Assembly (NCBI RefSeq): GCF_016086655.4
Contig: NC_052138.2
Location: 10,416,001-10,480,000 of the forward strand
Direction of reading: 5' to 3'
Length of the DNA stretch: 64,000 nt
Source: Lepeophtheirus salmonis
Taxonomy: Eukaryota > Arthropoda > Copepoda > Siphonostomatoida > Caligidae
Part shown: positions 22,564-34,700 of the stretch, piece after piece
How the letters are laid out: the number at the start of each line of letters is the position of its first letter
How positions within the stretch are numbered: position 1 is the first letter of the stretch
Program-made: the position numbers and the translations under genes
The notes under the pieces: generated by a model
Databases searched by the model: none
What the model saw: the letters and a program-made list of their open reading frames with translations, nothing else
Told to the model about the DNA's origin: nothing

Positions 22564-24241
22564 CTAGGTTTTATTCTTTTATTTTTGTTCGAAAACTTCC
22601 TCAAAAGGGTCTCAGAGGTCATAGTAATGTGCTTGGTTATTTTATACGTCAACTTGCTGAATTTAAGACTGATCTGTTAGACCATTTGGGATTCAATGAA
22701 GGAAACGAAACGAAAAAAACAGACATGAACATATATATAAGATGTAATTGAGAGACCAAGACAATTCCTTGATCAGATGGAGTAATTTTAATACTCTCAT
22801 TTTTATTGATACGAAATCGAGTGAACTCTAATCAATTAAAGGAACATTAACATAAATCCACAAGCTCACAACAAAAAACAATGTAATTTTTTATGTTATT
22901 GAAATACCCCTTAATGAAATCTTACAAAGTCGAAATCCCATTGTACGACAAGCTTTTTTTTATCCATTTGCAACCTCGGCTGTCAAGGGAGAGGGGGAAA
23001 ATTTGAAGAAAAAAACATGGATAAATAATTTTATCAATATAATAATCCATGACTGAAAATGAGTATCGAGAGACACGTGTTCTAGACAATGGTCCGTGAT
23101 TCATATAAATTAAAATATAAAATTACAATCAAATATAATCCATAAAGTTGTAAATATTAAGGAATACTTATCGTGGAAATTTTTGTAGTGGTTGCCAACC
23201 AGAGCAGTATTTTTGATTGTATAAACCTGGTTTTCATTTTTCTTTAAATCTTAAGGTGAGAACATTTAAGCATAAAGTATAACCAAAAGTGTATATAATC
23301 CATGAATGATGGGGAGTAACACTAAGGATTTTTTGTGAATTTATAAGTTTTGATGCTAATCGGTAGCATTTTATATCTTACCTGTTATTTTTTTTAGTAG
23401 GGAACATGAAGAGTGTTTTGTATTTTCATAAAGAGAAACTTCCTTTTCTACTACATACAACAAGCTATTATTGATATATACGAAACAAGAGTGTCTGTGC
23501 TCATCAAATCCTCAGTAAAACTGAGGATTTGTTCTCGAGTTAAATTGTAAGTAGTTGGTCAAATAGAATTGGGGATCGACATTCGGAGTAATTCTTATCC
23601 ATCTCCTTGTTTTTCCATCTCTTCTCCTCGGAACAGCAGTTTGTGGCAGAACTTGTGAAACTTTATGACAGCTAAGCAGCTCCTACTCAAAACATTCTTT
23701 AAATTGTCAGGATTACCAGGTTGATGCTCGGTTATTTTAACTCGCCTAAAATGCCATTGATTTTCATGACTAGCTATAAGTTAAATTCCCTATTGGACTC
23801 AGTGTAGAATCGAGGATTGACATTAGATTATTTTTTCTCTCTATGTCCCTACTACATGCAGATTGGGTTTTTTATTTATTTATTTTCATTCATAGATGCT
23901 TGCAGCTGATCTAATAAAATTGCTAAGCTGCTCTCCTCTGAAATATCATTTAAATTGTTAGGGTTACCATATTAATTTTTGGTTTATTTTTTTTTTTTTA
24001 CATTACGATTTTCAACTCTAGTAATATCCTGTCTGAGGTTCTAAAACGTAGAGTCAGCTATTTTAAATCATACAAGAGTCAAACCATAGAAACAGGTGAA
24101 AAGAAAAAATACATTGTATCATTGTTAATTTCAAAAAGCTAGTTGTGGTAAGAGTTTTCTTTAAAAAAAGTATATTTTGGCAGATATTAGTGCTTTTATG
24201 AATTTTTTATTTTACTTTGAAAATTCAAACGTTGTAACAGG

Positions 24242-24430
24242 CATTGTGTCAGTCCAATTTATTCAATCCAGGTAGTTCAAGGCTTAAATTGGTCATATTA
24301 GTCCTTGGGACTAGGTGTTAAGAACGTTGGTCCGCCGGACTGTCAGTATTAGAACTAATTTAAAAAAGGAGAAATAAAGTTTAGTGACGTCATCAAGGAC
24401 CGAACTTTATAAGTTGTAGGACTAATAACG
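24242..24430. repeat. worn TAGTGTTGTG-family MITE, copy 3
   Basis: The left part (CATTGTGTCAGTCCAATTTA) matches the inverted right end of copy 1, and the interior contains GACGTCATCAAGGACCGAAC, the complement of a block in copy 1. The right end has decayed. Confidence 0.5.
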
Positions 24431-25306
24431 GCAAATCGAGATTGAAATTATCATCTGGCTCTTCGCATATATGAACTTTTTAATTCCTTACAAATTATTT
24501 TTTTTTCCTTTTTTATCCCTTAACCCTTAAAAAAATGCAGTTTCGAGATCCAAAAAAATCTATAAGTATTATATTCATTAACATATCCTTTCACGAGAAA
24601 GGTATTGGTATGTGGACTTTTTGAAAAATAATGAAACTAAAAATGCGGGTGGCTAAAATGACATCAGTTTGTGACGTATTTTTGTAGTCTTTGCTACCTG
24701 AGTGTCAAGATTTGGGGTACCACATTCAGCTCATTCTGACTAAAGGACTCAATTTACAATATCGTTGTGGAAACCTGAAGGACAACTGGCTATTCCACTT
24801 AAATTCCAGGTTCGACCCTTGAATTTGATAGATATTTATAAACTAGTCCTTAATTACTTTGTTGGATGATTCATAGAAAACACCAATTATTATATCAACT
24901 ATTATCCTAAAAAGTTGTTAAGTTATGTACTATTTAGTTAATTTTGGATCTCAGTAGAATTTAAGAAAAAGAAGTAATTATCCGTAAGATTGCTCTCCGT
25001 ATGATTATACTAATGATGTTGACTTACAAGATTGAGCAAACCCCCCTTTTCGAGAAATATTTTATAATCACCATAAACGAATACCTCATTTTAAAGTGTG
25101 GGAAATTCCATTTATGCTTCGGGGCACATGGAATACACTTTGAATGAATTTACTCTAAATTCAAGAGACTTTGGTTAAATTGATAGTAATAGGCACTATT
25201 CAAATCAAACTAGGAAGGCATTCAAATATCACATAAGAATTTGTTGTTGTTGTTTCAAATCTACATAATGTATTAAATATAACATCTTATCGTTTTATTT
25301 TTGCAG

Positions 25307-25329
25307 GTAATATTTTGGAGCCAAAATGA
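25307..25329 (+). CDS. Grd: possible alternative last exon of receptor
   Basis: A strong acceptor (CGTTTTATTTTTGCAG, ending 25306) is followed by GTAATATTTTGGAGCC. Joined to the alternative donor at 20389 it gives KGNILEPK and a stop at 25327-25329 in the right phase. An AATAAA at 25493-25498 could end this transcript, which would overlap the last SmydA exon on the other strand. This is inferred from splice signals and phase only; the in-place stop at 20397 is the simpler model. Confidence 0.4.
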
Positions 25330-25445
25330 GAAGGAAAGGAACACCAGAAAAAAACTTCAAGAAATTTTTGTCTTTTTCACCAATTTCAATGAGCTGATAT
25401 TGTCATTTAAGTGCTTTATAAAAAGTAATTACTAAAGTATACTGT

Positions 25446-25451
25446 TTTATT
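25446..25451 (-). terminator. poly(A) signal of SmydA gene
   Basis: On the - strand an AATAAA hexamer lies 39-44 bases after the SmydA stop codon (25490), in the usual range for a polyadenylation signal. Confidence 0.55.
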
Positions 25452-25489
25452 ATTATAGCTAACTAATGAATTGTATATTTAAAATGGTT

Positions 25490-25729
25490 TTAAATAAAAT
25501 CAGAAAAAAATAATATTTCTTTCAATTGTTTTTGTGCTTGAATTGCTGTTTTCCTTTGACTCATTGTGCTTTCATCCTCTTCTAGCAAGCATAAAATACA
25601 CTCCTCAAGAACTTTTTCTATTTCTCGAAGAGAGTTCAAAAATTTTGGTTTATCCTTTTTAAGAGTTGGATCCGTATTGGCTTTAAAAAACAAAACCTTG
25701 TATACTTTGAAGAGTAAGTTCCCTTTCCA
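25490..25729 (-). CDS. SmydA: SmydA exon 7 (C-terminus)
   Basis: It encodes WKGNLLFKVYKVLFFKANTD through a Lys/Glu-rich helix to the stop at 25490. The acceptor reads TTTATTTTTAG. It joins in phase 0 after DSGLTK, giving the GLTKWKG.LLF pattern that SMYD-type proteins show in this position. Confidence 0.85.
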   Translation of the reverse strand, partial: WKGNLLFKVYKVLFFKANTDPTLKKDKPKFLNSLREIEKVLEECILCLLEEDESTMSQRKTAIQAQKQLKEILFFSDFI

Positions 25730-28700
25730 CTAAAAATAAATGTATCATTAATTATGTCGTGTCTGATCATTTGAGCGAGGTCATTTTAAGTGAGTATCAT
25801 CCTAGCAATGACTAAATCTGGACAATTATATTTTCAGGGAAGTTAATTTTAGTGACTTAATTATTAATAAAATTGAAAGATAAATGACTCATCGGGCGGG
25901 GTGGGCTGGAGGAGCTGTAGACCCCTCCCCCCAAGAAAAAGGAATTTCTGCTTTTTACAAGGAAATTTATTAGTATTCTTCATATTTTTTTCCAAAAAAA
26001 GATTAATTTTTATAATTTTTTCCAAAAAAATTTATTTCCTGTGAATGGATATGGATTTATAAAATTTTCTTTAAAAAAATTAAATTTCCAACATTTTTTC
26101 CCCAAAAATTTAAATTTCCAAAATGTATTTCTTTGTAAACAGTTGTGGATTTTTGGAATTTTTTTGCAAAAAATTAAATTTTTGAGAATAGCTATGGATT
26201 TTTGAAATTTTTCTCCTACAAATTTAATACTGTAATTTTTTTTGAAAAAATTAAATATTTGAAATTTAATTCTTGAAATTTTTTCCAAAAAAATTAATTT
26301 TTCAAAAACCTAAAATCCAAATTTTTGGATTTATTTCCAAAAAAATTTAAAAACCAATTTTTGGCTTTTTGTCAATTTTGGAAAAAAATTTTTGTTTATA
26401 AATAACAAATTAGAGAAAAGGGTAGGTGTTCATCTCTAAGAAAGCTAGGACATTCAGTTGGAACTTTTTTTGAAATTTTTAAGAGTAGTTTGAAAGAATA
26501 ATATGAATATGTACAAATTTCCAAAAAATTTTAAATTGAAAAATAGTTTTTGTCCCACTGCTCACGAGTGTGGTGCTTAAAATCAAATGGGATAACTGAG
26601 AAATCTGGCAAGAGCAACTAATGCTCTTGCCAGATTTCGTATGGACTCCATAAGTCTATATGAAGGAAATAATTTAAAAAACTCATTAAGTGTGATAGCG
26701 TTCAAACACTTCGATCGATGAATCTCTGTCAAGTAGTATCTAAAAAAAGGTTGTACATTCTCTAATCATACTCTGTATGAATGTTAGGAACGTAAACCTT
26801 TGTTTAATGTGTCATTTTGTACTTCTTTTATTTTGTCTAATAATGACGTTATTTATCTTGTAACGTATATTATATGATAATGTTGTTAAAATTGACCTCG
26901 TTGTTTATAAAGCTGGTGTCGAATGAACCTTTGCCAAAAGAGGAAACTGGCTTAAAACAATCTCGCTGAAATGAATTATATATTTCATAGGATATGAATG
27001 TCTAACCTTTGTTAGTCCTGAATCTACTTTTTCAATTGTTTCTTTGAATTCTTCATAGTATTGCAATTTTAATGCTAACTTCTCCTCACTTAGTTCGTTC
27101 AAAAGATATCCCTGGCTTGTTCCATAAAGGTCTGCCAAGTACTTTTTTGCAGTCAACACTAAATAATGCCTCGGATGTAGTTCTTCAAGGAATTGAGGAA
27201 TGAGTATCTCATAGCGTTTAAGATCATTTTCAAACGTATTAAAAAGTTCGTCTTCAAATTTATCATGAATTGCTATGACTTGATTCGATGACATTTCCTT
27301 TTTACAAGAAATACAACACCAATGTCCTTCATACTCTAATGAATTAGTTGGAATAACATAGCCATCAGGACAATTGATACATTTGACGGCACTCATATAT
27401 GAATTAAACTCAGATGGAGATTGACATCTAAAAAATAAAAAATAGAGACGGCATGGTTGATTTGACGTTTACATAAGATGAGAGAGTTATTTTTGAACCT
27501 GGAGCAAATACAGTTAAAGAACCAGCATTTCTTGATATCAGATCGTCTTTTTAAATGTCCGTACATAAAGGATATATATTGAATAGTGAGTTCTTCTCCT
27601 TTCTTAATTGCTTTTTGAGCACGAACTGTAATTTTTTGAGTAGTCCCAGATGCACTAAATAAATTAAAAAAACATTAAGGATTATAAATGATAATTACTA
27701 TAGAGACAAATAAATTTGAAAATTTTTAACCATGAGAGATCCAATTTAACCTCCCTTAAATTACTTTGCTGTAATACGTAAATATGTCTTCTTTCATATT
27801 AACTTTAAAAATGATCATTTTCTTAGAAAATTAAGGAAGTTGATAAACACTCAAAGATAAGTCTTAGATTTTTGTATCTTTAGTTTTAAACAAGATAAAA
27901 AAAAATATTATTTTAGAATCCTCAAATTATTTTCTACAAAAAAGTATAACTTCGCATTCTACTTTGTATCCTTCATTCTAGTTGAAAATTACGTCTGATT
28001 CTGAGAAATGCTTCAAATTTACAAATTTGAAAAAATGTCTCAAAAATGAGGGAAGATGGGAAAAAAGTAAAACAGGTTTTATTCTATTGTGAAAAATACA
28101 AAGGATACACTGATAAGCAACTTGGCCGATTACAAATAAATTGGCAGTTGTTAATCGGCTGATTACACTGGTCAACAAAATTTCTATTTTTGTTTCCCTT
28201 TAAATTAAGATGGTGTGTTCCTGATTTATTTTACCTTAAGAAACATGAAAATATATTTTTTACAACAGCCTCATAACTGTGGGATATTTTTCTTTTTGAA
28301 AAAACAAAAGAACTTTGAAAAAAACATCAAATATATTTTGTTAGTACGTGCTTCCAAATTCAAAAAATACTTTAATTATTTCTTTATTTTTTTCTGAAGA
28401 GGAAAAAATGGTATGTAAGTATTAAAACAATGACCCTTTCTTTGAAACTCCAATAAAATTTTTATCGCAATGATGAATAGTTTGTCGTAAAGTGAAGGCA
28501 TACAATTTTATAATAAAAAACGAGTACCTAAAAAATATTAATATTTTAAAAGTTATAAAAATTTGTTAATTGAAAAAATATTTTTGTATGTTTCTTAAGC
28601 TATCAAAGTTTAGTTAAAGTATATCAAATATTGCTCTTTTATGGGTACAAAAACAAACTGGGCTCGAAAGGTTATTTTCATGTTCATCGATGTAATAACA

Positions 28701-31700
28701 ATCAGGAATCGTTATCCTAGGAGGAAAATTAGTTGACTAGTTTTATTCATTATTTTCTGGTAAATACTGAATACAATTAAAACAAAACAAACCAAATGGA
28801 AGTAATACTTATAGCATAGTAAGATTTCACAGGTAGCACTGTAATAAGAGAAATTTGTATTTATTTATTAAAAAATCTGCATGTTAAATAAAATAAATTT
28901 TATCTTAATGTATAACTTTAGAGCAAAACTCCAAATCCAGTAGAAGCTAAACCACCATTTGCCAATTACCGATTAATCGGAAGCATTTTACCTATTACCC
29001 ATTATTTGACAAAGTGACCCATTAAGGTGATTACCGATTACTTGCCAATTAATTTGGTGGATTCCTAAAAATTATATCTGAAAGTTTGGTTAGGTGTTTG
29101 TTAACAAATAAAATTTTAAACAAGTGAAAAATGACAAAGGACAAAAAGATTGACTTTTAGACAAATTTGAAAAGAAGATCTTGGTCAGTCTACTTTGGGA
29201 AAAGTTAGTTTAGATATCTGATGAAAATTTACAGTTAACAGAAAAGTAAATAATGGCCTCTTTTTTAATAAAAGAAAGGAAATATTTGACAATTAATCTT
29301 CTTAGCAAAATTTGACCAATAACCTTCTTTTTTTTTCGAAGAAAAAAATTGCCAACAACCGATATTGTAAATTTCAAAGCTGTAACAATAAATGAAAAAA
29401 ACGTAGTCTTATAGACAAATTTAATAAAATAAGATCTTAGTCAGTACCTCCACACACCGTAGTCAATGGCTTGGTTAACTTGTGTTAACTGATCAATTAT
29501 TCAATTACCTGTAACGACAATTACAAATGCATGAATGTGATAGCAAAGAGAATATTGGAAAAACGGCACGACCAATCGAAGTAGGAATCTTATTCTCCAA
29601 ATGAAATGCATTTGTACGAAGTATGCCAACACAATGGAATAACTCTTCCTCAGAGAATTCTTCTTTTAATCCACAAGTATTTCTAAGAAATTCTACAACA
29701 TTAACCTAATAATAATTAAAGATAAATTAATTAAACAATTTATCAGTTAAAAAGAAATATTAAAAGCAAATCCCTCTATACTGATTTTTTTTTTTTAGCG
29801 ATATGAATTATTTAACATGAAAAATTATATGTACAAATGTCAATCTTAAGGTAAATAAAAGTACACAGATCTAACTATTATTCTAAGTAAGGAATTATTT
29901 ATTGACTAAAAAGGTCTTAAATTGATACATAATCAAATTGCCTTTTAACGGAGTAAAAGAAAGACTTTTTCCTTTTCTTCTTCACCTCTTCATATATATG
30001 TAGGTAAGAAGAAGGGAGAGTCCAATATTCTTGTCACTACACCTATGCATATTCTTAAGTCTTACATTTTATCTTTGATATGTAAAGGGTTCGGAAGCGT
30101 GGACTTAATGACTGATTTTAGAAAAATGTCAATAATTTTATTTTTTAATAAATAATTTTGAAACTTTTTTTAAGAAGACTTTGTGGCATAATCTTTGTGA
30201 ACATGTTCACTCAATATAGTCAACCTCAGCAGTAATCACAGCCTCCACACGGCTGTGGAAATTCTTGCAGGAGTTGATGATGAACTTCTCAGACAAGTTT
30301 TTCCACTCCTTCACAATGGCGGCCTTCAGGGAGTCCACGTTTGGATGAGATGTCCAATTAGTTTCCCTCTCCAAAGTGATCCACAAAGCAAAGTCCAACG
30401 GGTTCAAACCTTCTTGGCGAAGATGACCTCTGCAGTTTCCTTTCCTTCAGAGAGTCCGTCAACAGGTGGAGTGGAGTCCTTGTGTAAGGGGACACCCCCA
30501 AGTCCTCCTTTACAACCCTCCTAGTTATCCCCTCGTCCACGTCAAACTCGTTAGAGAGGGAATTCATGGATTTTGTGGGGTACTCTTAGATCTTTTTCTT
30601 TAGGTACCCCAGAAACTCCGAAATCCTATTGAAGCACATCTCTTTCCTTGAGAGGTCTTTTTATTTTTGAAGTTGAAATATTATGTTTTATGGATTTCAA
30701 ATATTTACTAAATTAACTTATCCAAAAGTATTTGTAATTTGAGTTAACCATGGAAATTTAGAATAACTGAAACACTCACGCGTTGAAAAAAAGTAAAGTA
30801 AATTTCTGTTATGAGACTATTGTTTTCCCCTCGTGTTTTCATACTCTACAACGTATTTAATATTTACTTAATACAACTTTGTTCATCATAATTAAAACAT
30901 GCGTTGCTAACAACAATCTACTTTAATTAATATAATATTTGCTAATTTAAATAAAGCTTGTGAATTACTTGTGATTGTGTGCTTTTCTATCTCTTCTACG
31001 ATATACTTTTGAGCACAGTAAGTAAAATATCCTGTAGCACTTGTGGATATGGGATTAATAATTTATCTATATATTTCGGATCATGCTTAATAAGTGCTGT
31101 GTTCCTAAGTGCTCCTCCAGATATGACAGAAAATCAGCAATGGCAAGGTTATCGCTCCATTCTTTTCCACTGGATGAATCCTCAAAAGGTGCCTGACTTA
31201 GAGTCATTCCACAGGACAGCAATGGGACTTAGGCACCTTCTAAGTATTCAAGGATCTGTTCTCTTTATTTTCACGAGGATGTCTTTGTATATGAGAGTGC
31301 AGACCACAAAGGAAATATCGATCTTATGGAGTTGAAGATAATAAGCCCCCAAAACGTTATTTGAAACCCTCTGCAGTGCCTAGTATTTTCCCCAATCCTC
31401 CAAAATACTTATCATCCGTCAAAAGTCAACGGCCTACATCGAGAGCTACGACATCCGCCAGGATTTCTAAGGAAAATGAAGCTATAGTTGAAGATCACCT
31501 CGGTAAGCCTTATCCAGAACATCCTTGCTCATATGAAGAGTATTCATTTTCCTCCAATGAAAGATATGATTTAATCCCTTAACCAATGAAGTTGAGAGTA
31601 TCGTTGAAATTATATGTCCGTCGGATATAGACTCTCACAAACGGAAAAAGTTGATTTTCATAAGAGAGCAACTTGCTCTGATAAACTCTACACCGAAACA

Positions 31701-34700
31701 GAAGGGATCTCTCCTGTATTATTAGGTACTTCTCTGTTATGGCATAACACGAGCCCAGCTTTATATCGTCAATTATCTCAGGATGGTTTGACTCTTCCTA
31801 CCCTAAGTCACTAAAGAAAATTGTCAAACCAATGTACTTTTAGCAGATAGTATTTTTCATGAAAGCACAATTGCGGCCCTAAATTATTATTCTAAATAAA
31901 TGATAAAATTAATTTGAAAAGGTTGCACGGCAATGTAAAATCTTGTAAACAGAATTAAAAAATTTGTTAAACTTAGTTCCCAATAATATATATGTATGTT
32001 GTGTCTTGTTTTTANNNNNNNNNNNNNNNNNNNNNNNNNNNNNNNNNNNNNNNNNNNNNNNNNNNNNNNNNNNNNNNNNNNNNNNNNNNNNNNNNNNNNN
32101 NNNNNNNNNNNNNNTTGTAAATCTATAACGTGGGGGGTAAAAAAATATATGTGGGGCGAGAAAAGGAAAGTTGGCCACTATAAATTATACTAGAAAATTA
32201 TAAAATTTTAAAAGCCGATTTCACTTCTCCATATTTGTATTTTGTGCCATTTTTATGGCAAATTTTGAAGCAAAAGTTGGTAATTTAACAATTTTCTACA
32301 CTTTTTATTCAATGTGTCCCCCTCCATTCTGACTGATGGATTCAATACAGGGACAAACAGAAGCACAGCTGGCCTTGATGAAGTCCGAGGACAAGTTGTT
32401 CCACTCCTCTGTGATCACAGCCTTCAGGGTATCCACATTCGGGTGATAAGTATTCTTCGTCTTGCCCTACAAGACACTCCAGACAGGGAAGTCCAGGGGG
32501 TTAACTTCGGGTGTGGATGAGGCCAGAAGTCTGCCGGCCAGAAAGCAGCCACGCTCTATTTGCAGAAATACTGCAACTGCAGATGCCTTGGAATCATGCA
32601 AAGCTCTTCAGGCCCATTGATGGCTATCTTGATGGTTTTGAAGTTGATGTCCATCTCCGTTCGCCATCTTCCTCATGGATTTTGTCGTGTTTTTTTCTAT
32701 TTCCTCCTTGACCATGGCTACGAACTCGGCACTGCTCTTCCTGTTATGGCCTCTGCTTCCAGGCTTCCTGTATACCGTTTTGGGGTTGTTCTTCACCTTC
32801 CTGGTTTTGTAGACGGTGGCCAGGGACACGTTGACAATGACCGAGATCTCCTTGGAATCGACTTGAGTGCGAAGGAGATCGCTCACCCTCTGCCGCTTTG
32901 CTTGTTGCTCGGACATTTGCACAGAAGCAAAACAAAAATCAAATTGTAGCTTTTTGTCAGCTCTTCCGAATGGCGCCAACTACAAAAATGTCAGACTTTT
33001 AGAACTGAGGCTAGTAATTTTTGAGTCCTTACCTTGTAAGTATCTATTATGCCAGAATAATGACAAATTATTGGTCGGTTACAATAAATACATATATTTT
33101 AAACATATATGAACGAATTAAATATGTAAATGGAAGTACTTTACAATATATTTCAATTGAAAATTGGAGAAGTTTTTCAACGGCTGATGACTAGAATGGG
33201 ACATGAGATGGAATTGATTTTAAGTTCCCTATTAAGGACTACTGGAACCTTAATTATTATATTATTTACAATAGAGCTGCCACAGAATGTCAAAATGAAA
33301 AAATAATTGGGTCCATGTTATCACTATACAAAAAAATCTTTCAGTTTTTTATAAAATAGTTTTCAATAGGATCATTATTATTTTATTTGTTAAAAGAGGA
33401 AATCAAAGGATTAGGATCCACTTAAAAGCAAATTATTAGGTTATATACAATATGCATATATATTATTTGAAAACATAGTTATAACATTGAATACTAGAAA
33501 AAATTAGAATATATCAAACCTTTCAATTTAAATTATTTGCAATTAATGAAAAATAAATTAATAAGGGATTCAATGGCATTTATAAACTAAATTAATTAAA
33601 TGAAGTCGTATATGAATAAAGAAGTTTTCAACCATTGAAACCCTACCATTGTAAGAAGCACATGAGATACTTTTTACTCCTGTTCATTTGTAAACTAAGT
33701 TAGGCGGATATATGTTCAAAACAGTTAAACATAAAAGATAAGATATTGATAAAAGCAATACAGATATTATTGAAATATATTATAGATATTTTTCAGCTTA
33801 TAGCATACAAGTTTTTTTTGTTTCTTATAGAATAAATAATTGTAAACATTTTATTATTGATTATACAACATATAGCTATTGTAAATATTAATGTAAGTAT
33901 GTCCCACCTGAAACATTTTCCAATATTTTTCTTCTTTCCGTCTTTCTACATCATGATCCATAAGAGATTGTAGAAGAGACCATAACTTTTTATCCTTATA
34001 TTTGGAAGCAGCTAAGCGGAGTGGAGTTATGCATCCATATTCTGGAGCCAGTTTCAATTCTTTACCCATGTTGCTAAAAGTATTGAATAAAAAATTGAAG
34101 AGTACACAATATAAGCTATAATTAGTGATGTAAATCGTGTGTATTTTTTAGATGCCCATTTTTTTATTTTTTTTGAGGGAATAAGTGAATGATTTTTTCT
34201 TTTCCTTAGCTGTCGTGATTATTTCTTAACTACTCAGTAATTAACTTCATTCAATCATATATTCAAAATCTGATTGAACATTCCTGTTTACTCAGAAGAG
34301 GATTTGTAGCATTTTTATAATTGTACTAATTTTATTGGCCTTAAAGTAGAATTGAGGATCTACATCGGAGTAATTCTTGCCAATGTTCATACTTATTACC
34401 TTCTTCCCATCTTCCTTTGTCACAGCTGATTGTAGTTAATCTAATGAAACGTCATGATAACTAAACTACACTCTCATCTGAAACATTTTTCAAATTGTCA
34501 GGGTTAACATCAGTAATAAAATTCCAGTGTAGAAATGGTTTGTTAAAAAAAGAAACCGAAAATCAACATGGTAACCCTGACTATTTGATGAATACTTTGG
34601 AGTATATCAGCTACAATCAGCTCTGACAAGGAGGAGGGAGAGAAGGAAAAAAAGAAGGGCATTGGTAAGAATTACTCCAATATCGATCCCCAAATTATAC

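Larger units (their letters stand above)
20796..25306. other. convergent intergenic DNA or last receptor intron
   Basis: No coding exon is supported. It holds a CACGACGTT-family MITE remnant (about 22010-22335), a polypurine tract (22458-22563), two degenerate copies of the GIGKNYSDVDPQ repeat (about 23540-23990) and a worn TAGTGTTGTG MITE (24242-24430). If the alternative terminal exon at 25307 is used, the whole stretch is intron. Confidence 0.5.

Noticed and set aside
22422..22652. 76-codon Ser/Pro/Leu-rich frame on the - strand
   Set aside because: It is only the translation of the polypurine/polypyrimidine tract.
26010..26288. 92-codon Lys/Phe/Asn-rich frame on the - strand
   Set aside because: It is the reading of the A/T-run interior of a CAGGGGCGTCC-family repeat.
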